Below are positions 11,913-23,036 of a stretch of DNA of 64,000 nt, in pieces. Within the stretch, counting starts at the first letter, position 1. Each line of letters begins with the position of its first letter. The notes below the pieces were generated by a model. That model saw only the letters and a program-made list of their open reading frames with translations, searched no databases and was not told where the DNA came from. Both the position numbers and the translations under genes were made by a program. The DNA is taken from positions 42,939,382 to 43,003,381 of the forward strand of contig NC_061863.1 in the NCBI RefSeq assembly GCF_907164915.1, given 5' to 3'. This stretch comes from Impatiens glandulifera. Its lineage: Eukaryota > Streptophyta > Magnoliopsida > Ericales > Balsaminaceae.

Positions 11913-12256
11913 GATAAATGACTAAAATGTCATTTGTATTTAAGATTTAAAAAAATAGATAGGTATTTTAGTTATAATTTGCATGAAACTATTGATGATG
12001 GTATAAAGAGTTTTCATCATTTTTTTAATTTTTGACAACACTCAGAGATGGTATGTATAGATCCATCATCCATCTAATTTTAGAAAATTATACCAACTTC
12101 AATTTTTTTTATCTCTTTTGCTCACAAGATTCTCACCCTATTTCTTAAATATATTATTTTATACGATAATATTAGTAATTTTTTAAATACTTATGCATGA
12201 AATAGAATAAAAACAGATAATGTATAGCATTATATATATATATATATATATGATAA
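11913..12256. other. AT-rich stretch without gene
   Basis: Mirror of 55294-54950. It ends in a TA run (about 12232-12252). Nothing coding is seen. Confidence 0.5.
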
Positions 12257-12560
12257 GGAGAGCGACGCTGGGGAGCGACTTCCCAGCGACGCCCCACCTG
12301 ACAGCCAACGAGGAAAAAAAAAGTCACGGTGGACTAAAATAAAATATATTTTTAATTTTTTTAATCCTTCCCTTCCCTCCTTTCCCCTCTTTCTCATTCT
12401 CTCTATTTTTGAATTTTGGGTTTCGAGCCGATCGTATTCCTTTCTCCTTACGCGATTTCAGACTTCGACGATTTCTTATTCATTTTTCGCGACTTCGATC
12501 TTCGGCGATTTCTTCTTTCTTCTAGATCTGGGAAAGATTCACTCAAAAAATGAAAGGAAT
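12257..12560. other. GC-rich edge of an unidentified element
   Basis: Abrupt change from TA repeats to 'GAGAGCGACGCTGGGGAG', 'CCCAGCGACGCCCCACC' and related words, then a CT-rich tract and text such as 'TTCGACGATTTC' / 'TTCGGCGATTTC'. The mirror is 54660-54955. It looks like the terminal region and 5' leader of a transposon or gene oriented toward the right, possibly a Mutator-like element carrying the Ulp1-like gene, but I could not find a second terminus. Confidence 0.35.
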
Positions 12561-12835
12561 ATATTGTATACATCATTAAATGATAAAATATAATCAATAC
12601 ACAACAGGATTTAGACAAAATGAAAAATCTTGGTTATTAAACAAGTTATATTCTTCAGTAGAAGAGGAATCTACATATCATATTCCACATCCTGGTAAAA
12701 TAATAGCTATACACAAATACAAAGAACCTTATCCGATTATTAACTAAACTGACCTATTCAACATTACTATAATGGATCTATTAACACAGTATGCTTACCC
12801 ATCCATATCGAAATACAATAAATTCACAATTTAAT

Positions 12836-12985
12836 TGACCATTTCTTCCCGAACATGATCATGTTAAGGACCATTTCTTCCCAAACACAACCATGTTTGA
12901 GACCATGTTGTCCCGAATAAGACCATGTTCTGGACCATTTCTCCAAAATATAGACATCTTCGAGACCAATTATCCAGAAAATGGA
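12836..12985. repeat. degenerate ~36 bp tandem repeat
   Basis: About four copies of a unit like 'GACCATTTCTTCCCGAACA' followed by a variant of 'TGATCATGTT'. Mirrored at about 54230-54372. Not coding. Confidence 0.6.
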
Positions 12986-13600
12986 CTATTTTCAATATAT
13001 TGTATCAACGAATCAAACATTCTATGTAATTTTAAATATAAACAAATGTTAATTTACAATTCATTTCATATATAATGTAGCAACCAAACAATGTTGCAAA
13101 TGGTTTTATTTTACAATTCATTTCATATTCATTTTCTAACAATATAGCAACTCTCTTTAATTTTTCGGGAATTTAGATCTTAACATTGTTGACTTTTGAC
13201 TCCAGGAGTGATGAACCATACTTTATCCTCTTCGACTCAAGTACTGCTTTGAACTTCAAAAACACATGTTTCAGCAGGTCAGTACATATAATTCACAAAC
13301 AATCTTAAAACTATATTACTTATAATTTTCTTGTTGTTAATCCTAGGAAGCAGTGATGTTTCTTCTCCTGTAAATGACCCCATTTGTCACATGTAGTATA
13401 TTTCACAATCTGTTTTATTATCACAATCTTGCCAAGGAAAATTTCATAATATTGAATGCGAAGTCAGCTATTGAAGCGACGATTCTGAGTCAACAGTCTT
13501 CATGAATTTAGGAAAAGTATTTTTCTATTTTAACAAGGCAAGAAAAATATAAACATAAATATGAAATATAAAAACTTTTAGATATAGAAATCCAACTTAT
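12986..13600. other. non-coding stretch beside Ulp1-like relic
   Basis: AT-rich. It is the mirror of 54229-53625 and may hold the 3' end of the Ulp1-like gene on the minus strand, but no clear exon can be read. Confidence 0.35.
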
Positions 13601-14836
13601 TACCAATGCCTTAAATGTATCATATTTTTCCTCCCATGGTAAATCTTCTGGCAATGGTAAATCTAGATGTATCATATTTTTCTTCCCATGGTAAATCTTA
13701 TTACCAAGGCCTTAGATGTATCATATTTGGATTTTTGTTGTTGATGCAGTACAAATAATAATGAACATGTTCTAAAATAGGGAACATAATCTGCAAAAAC
13801 TTGACCATTTTATTTAAGATATTAGATGATTAGGTATTCAAAAATTCAGAATGTTCTAAAATATTGGAGATGTTACTTACAAGGTCAGCCTTTTTTAAAT
13901 CTTCAGATGATATATGAAATATTGTCATTTCTTCTTTAATTATATTGACAAAACAATCACCACTTCTGCAAATAAACATCATATTAAAAAAATATAATAA
14001 TCATATAAAAAAAAGGCTTACATATGTAAAATAAGAGAAACAAATTTCAGGATGTTGTTGGGAGTTTTCTTTGTGCGGTAATTGATCAATTGGGTCCAAG
14101 CATCAATTATTCCAGAGTCTAAATATGTATCACTTTTCAGCAAAAGCATGTGTCCTCTGTTCAACGTGACTCGGTCGCTCTGGAATAAAACTTCACTAAA
14201 AACATAAATGAAGAAAAAACATCTTTATAAGAGTTAACAAAAAACATTATAATGACTATGAAGAGTTATAAAGATGTTACCTTGAGTCAAAATCTGTAAA
14301 AATTAAGCCCACAAGATGTTGATCAATCAGAAATTCTAGAAAATCGAAGACATGGGATAAATTCTTCCTAACTATTTCCATGTAAGGAGAGTAAAGATCC
14401 GTCCTAGGTTTTTTAATCCTCTTACAATGTGTTCTAAGCGAGAGTGGGGCTACTTTTGCAACTTTTACGGGTTGAGGTTCTACTTCTACTTTTACAGTCG
14501 GAAGTTGCGGTGTTTCAACTCGAAACCCTGGCCGATTGTTAATCATTAACTTCTTCTTCCTCTTAGGTTGTGTTTTAAGAGAAGTGAGGCTTCTTTTTCA
14601 ACCTATGTGGGTTGAGGTTCTTTTGTCCATAATTTCTTAATCGGCTGCACCACTTCGGATGATTCAAGTATAAGTTTCCTAGACTTCACCACTTCAGATT
14701 GATGATCTATGTCAACAACCATAGCCTCCACCACCACTTCGGGTGGTGTTTCATCTCGAACATCTACGGGTTGATGATCTATGCTATACATTCGTGAACC
14801 ATATAACATAAATTGTTGAGCAGGACAAGAGAACAA
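13601..14836 (-). pseudogene. Ulp1-like cysteine protease gene relic, left copy
   Basis: Inverted copy of the relic at 52377-53635. Blocks on the minus strand: 14836-14603 (Glu/Lys/Val-rich N-terminal part), 14546-14279 (repeated 'VEVEPQPVKVAKVAPLSLRT' and the 'YSPYMEIVRKNLSHVFDFL' block), then shorter exons down to about 13690. Exon and intron boundaries are as described for the right copy. Stop codons and a frameshift between the first two blocks make it non-functional. Residues differ slightly from the right copy (for example HCKRI versus HSKRI), so the two arms have begun to diverge. Confidence 0.5.
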
Positions 14837-14879
14837 AGTCTTATTATCTTTACTCGTGCTTCTTTCTTATACAATATCT

Positions 14880-16204
14880 TTTTCTTTCTATTTTTGTATA
14901 ATAGTTTCAATAAATAAGGAATGATATGTATTTAATTTCTCTCGCAAAGACATTCACGAGCAATTGATCATTTCCGTTCTATGAGAAATTTATTTTTAAG
15001 CACTTGGAACCATTCATTGAAATGGTCGTAGCAGACGATTTTTAATTATGGGGTTTGCTATTAACTTTTTTATTTATTTCAAAGTTGAACTCTTGGGAGG
15101 GAAGTAAAGACTAAAATTTCATAACCTTTATGACCGATTACACGATCAGATAATAAAACTACTCCTAGTATGGAACCCTAAAAAATGTAAAAATTAAAAG
15201 TAGCGGGAGTTAGAAAGTCAGAGTTGGGATGCAAAGAGAAGCCAAGGGATTCGTCTTAGTCAAGGTACTTCGAGTCCTTTTATACTTATGATTGATTAGA
15301 CCACTAGTAGGGAACCGTACTACGTTCTTTCGGCTTCAATTGGCGCGGGTTAAGAGTTGGTTCTCCTTAGTCCTATGAATAACAATGGTAGAAAACGAGA
15401 ATGGGAAAGTCCCGTAGATCTCAAGTTATTTATCAATTCTTCTAGGTGATGGTACACTTTCTTAACCCGCTGCTCTTGCATTAGCTTCTGGCGGCTACGC
15501 AACTATTCTATATACGTTATAAAGTCCCTTCATGTCCTTTTAGTTGTAAAATGATATCTTTTATTAGCTAGAAAAAATTTGGATTCTCAACTAATTTATG
15601 TCTGCCTTTACTTTTAGTTTATTCCTCTTTGTTTAGTTTTGTATTGGCTCGATCTCCGCGATAGAAGGGCAAAGTCTAAGCCTGAAAAGTAAAGACATCT
15701 CAGAACCCACGAGATAGTAAGAAGAAGTTGAAAAAATCAATCTCATTTGATCCCAGGTCTATCTGCTCCCTACAAGACATAGCATTTTAGAGCTTATGCC
15801 TTCTCCCTACTAAAATTGTTTTAGAACATGACAGAAAATCGGGATTATATCTATCTCCTTTCTTGACTTCTACTCCAGATAAATGGAAAATCGTTCCCAT
15901 GCTTAACAACTTTAAGAAGAGTGTTCATTGTCTAAGGAATTAGGCCTATAATTCATTCATTTGTTTTTTTTTCTAGGTGACATAAACCCCTCCTTATTGG
16001 ATCTCTAGATTCATTTACCATGAAATGAATAGCCAAAAATGGATCTAAGGTTAACATAGTCAAGCCTTTGTCCTTTGGTTCTTAAGTGGTCGTAAAAGTC
16101 TCATTGTCTTTGGGTAATAGAGCACATTCTTTCAAGTTCTTTTTCCCGGGGAAGGAGTGTTTTCATATGGATCGATAATGACATAAAATATTAAATATTC
16201 AAAT
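14880..16204. other. possible organelle-derived (mitochondrial-like) insertion
   Basis: The base composition is clearly less AT-rich than on either side, repeats are absent and many non-repetitive words of moderate GC occur (for example 'GGCGCGGGTTAAGAGTTGG' near 15340). The text resembles plant mitochondrial intergenic DNA as I remember it, but no mitochondrial gene can be named. Mirrored at 51009-52330. The alternative is an old single-copy nuclear spacer. Confidence 0.35.
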
Positions 16205-17818
16205 TGTTCTTATGATATAGTGGTTAGGACACTGGACTCTGAATTTAGTAACCCAAGTTCAATTCTCGGTACTTAGGAATTCCGTTAACTGCGAAGCAGA
16301 TCGAGATCTCACATTACAAGCTGCTGATTGAAAAGGTAAAAAACACGATATCTGGCTGGGCATCAAAAAACTTTCTTATGTAGGGAGGATCGAACTTATC
16401 AAAACCGTGGTTATGGGCATAGTTGGCTACTGGGCGCAGAAAATGGTCATTCCGAAGAATGTAATGAAGGAACTCGACACACCGATGAGAAAATTTATCT
16501 GGGGTAGTAGTGGAAGAAGAGGAAAGAAAGTCAAATGTACCGCTCTCTACAAACCGAAGGACGAGGGAGGCATCGACTTGAAGAATTGTATTGAGTGGAA
16601 CAAGGTTTTAACCTTCAAGCATCTGTGGGCTTTGGAGCGCAATCAGGAGTCACTATGAATCAAATGGGTGCATACGAGGTTTATGAAACACGAAACCAGC
16701 ATCTGGCCTGCAAAATTCACGAAGGTATGAGCTAGTCTTTGAAAAAGATTCTTAAACTAAGAAGCGGTATTGCAGATCTTTATTACATCCGATTAGGGGA
16801 CGGGAAATGCACTCTATTATGGCACCCCTAGTTCGAAAACCAGCCTATCATCGACGAGGAGGAGTTTCAAAATACCCGTATCAGAAGGGACTGCGCAAAA
16901 GCGAAAATCAGAGACATCAAAGACGAGAATTGGAACTTGCTCTTGAGAAGAATTTCATAAGGAAAGAGGATACTTGATCATATAAGTAACATACAACTAC
17001 ACGACAAACCGGATATTCATGAATGGAAAGTCGAGGACAATGGGAAGCTGGTATTGAAGAAAATATGAGAGTTATCTAGGAAAAAGCGCATAAAGTGGAA
17101 TGGGCTCCTCTTGTATGGTCAACGAAGATTATCCCACGACACCAGTTCATCCTATGGCTCGCCTTCTAGGAAAGAATCAACACTCGTGATCGTATTAGCA
17201 AGTATATGAGCATCCCGGATGCGAGTTGTCTTCTATGCATAAGAAATGAAGAAACCATAGATCACATATTCGGGAACTGCTGTATTGATTTGGAGCTTTA
17301 TGACAGATTATATAAAAGCCTGGAGCTGATTAGTTTCCAGAGCGAATGGAATTAAATCAAAGAAGCAGCACTACTCAAAGCCAAGAGAAATAAATTTGCA
17401 ATAAGCGTGTTTAAGTGCGGCTTTGAAGCAGTGGTGTATAATATTTGGCAAGAATGGAATGCAAGGGTATATGGCAGAACCCGCATGAGCGTTGACGAGT
17501 TATGGAAAGATATTGTATCGGATTGCAGCGCCCTCGCGAGAACGTGGAGAGGAATTCCAAGCACGGAGCAGAACTGGAATATATGCAAAAACTGGAGTTT
17601 ACCGTTTTTTAAACTCACTAGAATTGAAAGCATTATAAACAGATAATTCATTTACGTTTTTAGCTTTTTAGCTTTTATTCAGAATGTTACGACTTCAAAA
17701 TCATTCTAGGCCTGTCTAAAATGATATCTTAAACTCGTGGTTTTTTTTCCCGTTTTTGGGAATTTTAAATGAAATAACGATAAGTCGTTTCCCCCCCCCC
17801 AAAAAAAAAGTAGGACCT
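16205..17818 (+). pseudogene. tRNA-Gln gene split by a LINE insertion
   Basis: The 5' part (16205-16271) has the D arm, anticodon loop with CTG and T arm ('GTTCAATTCTCGGTA'). The last acceptor-stem bases TAGGACCT appear only at 17811-17818, after 1.54 kb of LINE. An uninterrupted relative with the same flanks lies at 47254-47325. The 5' acceptor strand has also decayed (GTTCTTA instead of GGTCCTA). Confidence 0.8.
16272..17809 (+). mobile_element. 5'-truncated LINE, RT C-terminal part
   Basis: Read across several stops, it gives the end of a plant L1-type ORF2: 'LGIPLTAKQIEISHYK', 'ISGWASKNFL', 'FIWGSSGRRGKKVK', a zf-RVT-like segment ('RINTRDRISKYM', 'CLLCIRNEETIDHIF') and a final frame open at 17407-17646 ending 'RIESIINR'. 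A ~165 bp 3' UTR follows, ending AAGTCGTTT, ten C and nine A. Truncation at the 5' end is typical of target-primed reverse transcription. The same 3' UTR recurs at 25660-25952. Confidence 0.82.
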
Positions 17819-18815
17819 ATTATTTTTTCTTGTTTGAGGTTTGTTGATGTAGAGCCAACTAAGTATTTTGTTAGGGTTCATGATGATGGTGAAGAATATT
17901 AATTGTCACGTTGATGTTTTGAATTTCTTATACTTCTTAAATAATAAGACTTAATTTTTTTTAATTTTTTTTTTGAATTAATGGAGAACTAACATGACAT
18001 CCCACAACTATGGTCGCTGCTTAGACTTTACTTTCTTATTAAAATACAAGAATTACCAGTAACTTACATACAAGTTGCTATATGTGTCATGTAAAGTCAT
18101 TATTAAGTTGTAATGCGGTTTTAGTGAAGTTTATCCTTAAAAATAAATTAACATTCTAACTATAAAATTGTCTTAGGCTTACATAAACCCTAGTCTAGCT
18201 TCAATTCAATCTTCAAATCTAGTTAATGTGGTCGTATAAAAAGTATAACATTTCCCTCGTACGGAAATCATGATACATTGAAAAAGGAATTTTTTTTTTC
18301 AATTACGCTCGAAGAAGGGACGCCATGGGTGTTAGTAGAGTCGTTGATCCCCGGTTTACTTTGTTCGCTTGAAGTTTTTCATTTCGATTGATTTTTTCAA
18401 ATAATTTGTTATGTGTTAGTTTGTGGTGATGTTAACCTTGAATTTTTTTTCGTAGTATACACGAATTTCACACTAATATTTTTTTAATTAAAATAAAATA
18501 GATTTTCAAAAAATAAACCCTACCCTTTTGCATAAGTTTGTGAGATATATAAATCATTGGAAACAATTAGACTCGAAAAGAGTCAATCAAGTATGCGAGA
18601 AACAAAATTGCAATTTGTCAAATTCATTTAACGGTTTACCATCATTAGCATAGATATAAGTCTTTCTCAAATCTTCATTTATTTTCAAATTAAATGAGTG
18701 TTTTGTAAAAACGATGGGCATCATTGTAAAATAAGACATGGTGGTAAATATTTGGTTAGAATTGCTTAGATAAATAATAATTTAATGATTAAATAAAATA
18801 TAAGCTATTCAAAAT
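17819..18815. other. spacer without gene
   Basis: AT-rich flank between the split and the intact tRNA-Gln genes. It is mirrored in the right arm and partly present there twice (about 46800-47253 and 48930-49395). No open frame of note. Confidence 0.5.
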
Positions 18816-18887
18816 GGTCCTATGGTCTAGCGGTTAGGACATTGGACTCTGAATCCAGTAACCCGAGTTCAATTCTCGGTAGGACCT
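18816..18887 (+). tRNA. tRNA-Gln (anticodon CUG)
   Basis: 72 nt that fold as a full cloverleaf: acceptor GGTCCTA paired with TAGGACC, D arm with GGTTA, anticodon stem TTGGA/TCCAG around loop CTCTGAA (anticodon CTG), T arm with GTTCAATTC, discriminator T. An internal A box (TGGTCTAGCGG) and a B box are present. No CCA is encoded, as expected for a nuclear gene. A perfect inverted copy is at 46185-46256. Confidence 0.9.
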
Positions 18888-19376
18888 AATAAATAAATAT
18901 TTTTTAATATTCAGTTGAAGGAGTGAGCAATGGCAGCCGTCCTGTAGTCCAGCTTGTTCAGGAGTGTTTGGTGCACAAGTTTATGCCGTCCTGCAGTCGA
19001 TGAACTATCAGTTTTAAGCTCTCCAATATTGAACGGTTATCATTTGAGAGCATCTTCTCTAAAAATGCTCTGTTTTATGTCATTTATTTATCTCTTATTC
19101 ATTTCCAAAGGTAGGTTTGTAAATTTAATTAGGGTGGTTCATCTTCATCCTATAACTTGGAAGATAGGTAAAGTAATTGTCAACAAGATGGCATGAAAAA
19201 CAAAAGCTCATGGGATTCGAAAATTTGACCCACTATCCAGAAGACAGACAGACAAGATACATATAATAATAATATTTACCTTATTCTGTACTGTTTTTGG
19301 TTTTTGGCCTTTGTTCTTTACAAGTTTGGTTGTGATAAATTAAGTAGAGTTAAATTCAGATCCAGTGAGTACTCAC
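18888..19376. other. spacer between tRNA genes
   Basis: Contains an 80-codon frame at 18954-19196 that is mirrored in the right arm; the protein resembles no family I know and lacks domain features, so I do not call it a gene. Bases 19035-19099 are the apparent source of the inverted patch at 38925-38989. Confidence 0.5.
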
Positions 19377-19417
19377 CTTCCAAGCAATAGACCCGGGTTC
19401 GACTCCCGGCAGACGCA
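19377..19417 (+). pseudogene. tRNA-Gly (UCC) 3' remnant
   Basis: From the anticodon loop (CTTCCAA) to the discriminator (CAGACGCA), identical to the intact genes at 38564 and 45619. The first ~31 nt and 5 nt of leader are missing, replaced by direct joining of 'GTACTCAC' to CTTCC. It lacks the A box and cannot fold. Confidence 0.85.
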
Positions 19418-19503
19418 TTATGTTTTTGTGTTGTTGTTATCCTGCATGGTAGGATAGAAAAATTTAGAATGCAACATATATCTAATTGTGTTTATTAGAA
19501 GGC

Positions 19504-19505
19504 AT
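19504..19505. other. empty Helitron target site
   Basis: The left arm reads through GGCATTTTAACTC. In both right-arm copies the same sequence is split exactly between A and T by the Helitrons at 35803-38476 and 42862-45531. Confidence 0.85.
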
Positions 19506-19574
19506 TTTAACTCATGATATGATTCACTGTTTGCCTATGTTGGAATATTAGATATTATATATATTCTTACCATT

Positions 19575-19700
19575 ATAGAATTAGATTGATTGGTATCATA
19601 TATAATATAATTATGAAAAGATTGAGTACGTTCTATTATAGAATTAGATTGATTGGTATCATATATAATATAATTATGAAAAGATTGAGTACGTTCTGAC
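19575..19700. repeat. 62-63 bp tandem duplication
   Basis: Two adjacent perfect copies of a unit containing 'AGATTGATTGGTATCATA' and 'AAAAGATTGAGTACGTTCT'. Present in both right-arm copies as well. Confidence 0.85.
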
Positions 19701-20729
19701 TAATTATCATACATTATGTTTTTGTGTTATCATGACCCGGTAATGAAAAAAACTGTAAGAATGTTTCTATGAAGTGTCCTTTAATACCATGTATATTCAA
19801 TTCTATTCTATTCTGGAAAGAACCTACATCTTTTGGGTTAAATTACCTAATTTCTGTCTTTTTGAAGGTGAAATGTTTGAATCATCTTGGCACTTCTTCT
19901 GATTTACTTCACCAATATATTATGCGTACACAAAAAATGTCCCTCTTGGCTATGAAACTTAATCACATGAACTCTTACATTTTGATTTTCAAAGGTTTAA
20001 GCCGATCTGAATTCTGACTTAGTATTATGCAGCTTACCAGCCTGGCATTGCAGTTTCTGTACATGGTATCATATTCAATGACATAAAATACCATGAAAAC
20101 TGATGCTCTATCCAATAACCCAAGTTATGATTTATGACGTAGGACATGATGATTTGGTGCTTACATTTGACCCTCCACTAGCCGAGTTCATAAATTTCAA
20201 GGTCAACATCCTATCATTATATCCTTCTCAGTCATTTCCAAGACTAATTGTATTATCTTGCCTGAATTCTTCACATCTTTTCTTTGAACAGGACTATAGG
20301 CTTGGTCATTTTGTTCCTGCCACAGCTGTGAAGTAGTTATTGTGTCATGAAGTAATATTTGAACTCTCATTTTTTAAAACAAATAGTACCTTTTACTTGA
20401 AGAAGTATACAAAAATAAATGGTTGTTAGTTTCATCCATGTTGAATACTTAGCTGAATTAGAAGCTTTCCTATAACTAGACGAGGTTGGTTCCCTAGAGA
20501 AAATGTTCAATTCTCTTATAATTTGTTGGAGCTGTAGATTTTTCTCATTGTTATATCTACATTTTCTATGTTAGTTGTCATTGTTATATCTACATGGTTG
20601 GAATGTAATATCCTTTTGATTCCAAGCATTTCACAACCTATGGTTTGCTTTTGAAAAATAGATAGGATTTGCTCAACAACTTTTATTTTTGGTTAAAATT
20701 TCTTACTAATTTTTAGATTGGTTGTGCTT
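19701..20729 (+). other. unrecognised region with two short frames
   Basis: Frames of 82 (19769-20017) and 77 codons (20103-20336) on the plus strand. They repeat at 35538-35290 / 35204-34971 and 42597-42349 / 42263-42030 because the DNA is duplicated. Text such as 'AYQPGIAVSVHGIIFND' near 20028 and 'DLVLTFDPPLAEFINFK' looks like real protein, so this may be a decayed exon set of a host gene. I do not recognise the family. Confidence 0.35.
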
Positions 20730-21376
20730 TCCATTTTGAAGACATCCTTAGCAAGACCGTTGGTTTTTATACCCCGACCGATAATCTCAGCCAAGGACCA
20801 AGAGTCCTTAGCACCTCGATTGAGGCTTCTTAGCCCGAAGCGATGGGTCCGACCGAGGGTCCCAGACCCTGACCGATGAAAACGAACCCAAAGCCTAGGA
20901 CACCGGTCCTAAGGTCTGTTTGGTTCTCATTTTCAAAATCCTGAAAAATTAGAAAATGATTTCAAAATATTTTTGGGATATTTCAACAAAAAATATTTTG
21001 ATAAAGGATTGTTTGGAATTTTTGTTTAAATCATAATGTCTTTAAAATGACTAGTGTTCTTCAGGTACTTTCGTCCCTAAGTTATCATCAGCAACAAATA
21101 CCAGCATTTAAATAATTGTATTTAAAATTATTTAAATATGCATAAACCTATGCATGTCTAAGACCAGAAGAATAATCGGTTAAAATAAAATGTTATAAAA
21201 CCGATTTTCAAAAGCCAAATTTAAGTAGAGATCGTTTTTAAAATGGGTACGGAAGATGAAGCGTGAAAGCCCTTTTTCGAGTATCACCAAACTACAAATT
21301 ACAAGAAACTTTGGCTAATACGTTTGTATACGTATCCCATTTTTATTGATTTTCAAAAATTAATTGGAGACTCTAT
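20730..21376. repeat. LTR-like direct repeat, first copy
   Basis: Begins with CCGACCGA-type GC-rich words, then AT-rich sequence shared in diverged form with about 23040-23560 ('GTCTGTTTGGTTCTCATTTT' against 'GGGTTTGTTTGATTTTTTAA', and 'CCTATGCATGTCTAAGACC' against 'TCGTGCATGTCTAGGACTT'). 'TGGAGACTCTATTTTC' at about 21364 resembles the TGGCGACTC primer site of Tat-type Ty3 elements. A decayed Ty3 element is therefore possible. No pol domain is visible. Confidence 0.3.
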
Positions 21377-21889
21377 TTTCAAATAAATATTTTTTTTTAT
21401 AGATTTCTAGGAAAAATAAATTGTCATTTGATTAAATGCAAATCCCTGGATTATTCAAATTTGAACAAAATTAATTATTTTTATAATTAATTTTTAAAGT
21501 TGTCAAAAATTATTTGAAATCTTTTAAAAAAAGTTTTATTTAAAAAAAAATTATTCCTGACATGTAAACCGATGTTGAAATTCTCGAACATCAATTTTTC
21601 CGCGGAACAAAACTTAAGGGTTTTTCTGGGGGTTACACATATGATATATAAGGAAACTATTGACAAGATATTCACACTTCATTAAACATTAAAAATAAAA
21701 ATAAAACACGTTTGTTCTTCAAAACTTTTTGATTTAAATGGAACATAATCCTAATTGATTAACACATCAGAATGATGTTATAAATGATCTTTGGGATTAG
21801 ACAAAACTCCCCATGCCTTTGGATCGAAGGATTAAGGTCCCATTTAAAATCATCAAACCTGCAGTTTGATGTTCTTGAAGTCCGACCGA
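21377..21889. other. interior of LTR-like pair, no gene
   Basis: AT-rich. A GC-rich landmark 'TTCCGCGGAACAAAACTTAA' at about 21598. No coding region. Confidence 0.4.
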
Positions 21890-22223
21890 GGGCTCAACTT
21901 GGGTTCAAATTTTGATCATGAAAATCGTTCCCTCCCCTGCACCTGACTAGAAATGTTTAGCATGGGCTTGATTTTTGATTGAGAAAACAAGCCTTATATG
22001 GTTTTCGACTAGGGATTTTTATCCCCAACCGAGAATCTCCTACACCTCGACTGAGATCTACCCGCACCTGACCGAGAATTTCTAGCCCCGACCGAGAACC
22101 TCTCGCACTTCGATCGAGAGCTCCCCTCACCTGACCGAGGACCTCTAGCCCAGGAATGAGGCCTCCCGCACCTCGATTGAGAGCTCCCCACACCCGATCG
22201 AGAATCTCTAGCCCAAGACTAAG
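21890..22223. repeat. CGGTCGGG-type minisatellite
   Basis: Degenerate ~33 bp repeats of the pattern ACCTCGA(C/T)CGAGA plus GCTCCCCTCACC. Open frames on both strands here (60-144 codons) only reflect this repeat. Mirrored at 33085-33420 and 40145-40480. Confidence 0.7.
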
Positions 22224-22231
22224 GTCTCTCC

Positions 22232-23028
22232 TAGAGATGGCAATGGGTACCCGTATGCCTGATACCCGTGGGTACCCGATAGTCGGGTTCGGGTATTTTA
22301 AATTGGGTTCGGGGTCGGGGTCGGGCATGGGGAGAGGGAGAAGGTACCCGGTCGGGTATAGGGTCGGGGATGGGGAGTGTACGAAACCCAAACCCGATAT
22401 CCGATACCCGGTTATATTAATATTATTGATTTTTTTTATTAAAGTTTAATGTGTGACTTTTCAAAAATGTTTCATCATTGTAAATGTATCATAAATATGC
22501 ATCATTTAATTTGATATTATCCACACTTCACTCCAACCATAGTCATAAATACACTACACTAAATTTTAATTATTTTATATTCACAAAACAATATTTCTCT
22601 ACATAACTTCAATTTTTATTTTAATAACAAAATATTACTCTCTCTCATAATTCTTCATATTCAATCTCTAGTTTTTTTTTCAATGTTCATTCTACTTTTT
22701 TCCACTCTAGTTTATCTTCTTCAAAATTTACAAAAATTATGAGGTGGGTAAGTAATGGTTTTATTTTTATTTTTAATATTTTAATATTACTAATGTTAAA
22801 ATTATTTATTAAAGTTGTGTTTATTTTTTTCAAACTTTATAATCTTATAAGTAATTTAATCGGGTAATTGGGTACCCGTCGGGGATCGGGTACCCGACGA
22901 ATCGGGAATGGGTATAGAAGTAGAGATACCCGTCGGGTTCGGGGTCGGGGTCGGGTAGTAAAATGAAAATCGGGTTCGGGGATGGGTACTTCACTACCCG
23001 TCGGGTAGGGTACCCGTTGCCATCCCTA
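22232..23028. mobile_element. hAT MITE, 797 bp
   Basis: Termini TAGAGATGGCAATGGGTACC and TAGGGATGGCAACGGGTACC, inverted. Perfect 8 bp target duplication GTCTCTCC at 22224-22231 and 23029-23036. GGGTACCC/CGGGTTCGGG clusters lie at both ends and AT-rich DNA in the middle; no transposase. It has the same structure as the 1.64 kb element at 8958 and sits in the minisatellite of the LTR-like repeat. Confidence 0.9.
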
Positions 23029-23036
23029 GTCTCTCC

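Noticed and set aside
18954..19196. 80-codon frame preserved identically in both arms
   Set aside because: Preservation follows from recent duplication of the DNA; no domain, and the third copy of this DNA at 38925 is only a 65 bp patch.
21957..22449. Frames of 60-144 codons on both strands, also at 32845-33351 and 39905-40411
   Set aside because: Products of the CGGTCGGG minisatellite and the GGGTACCC-rich hAT ends; Gly-Ser-Gly-Ser and Arg-Gly patterns are repeat translation.
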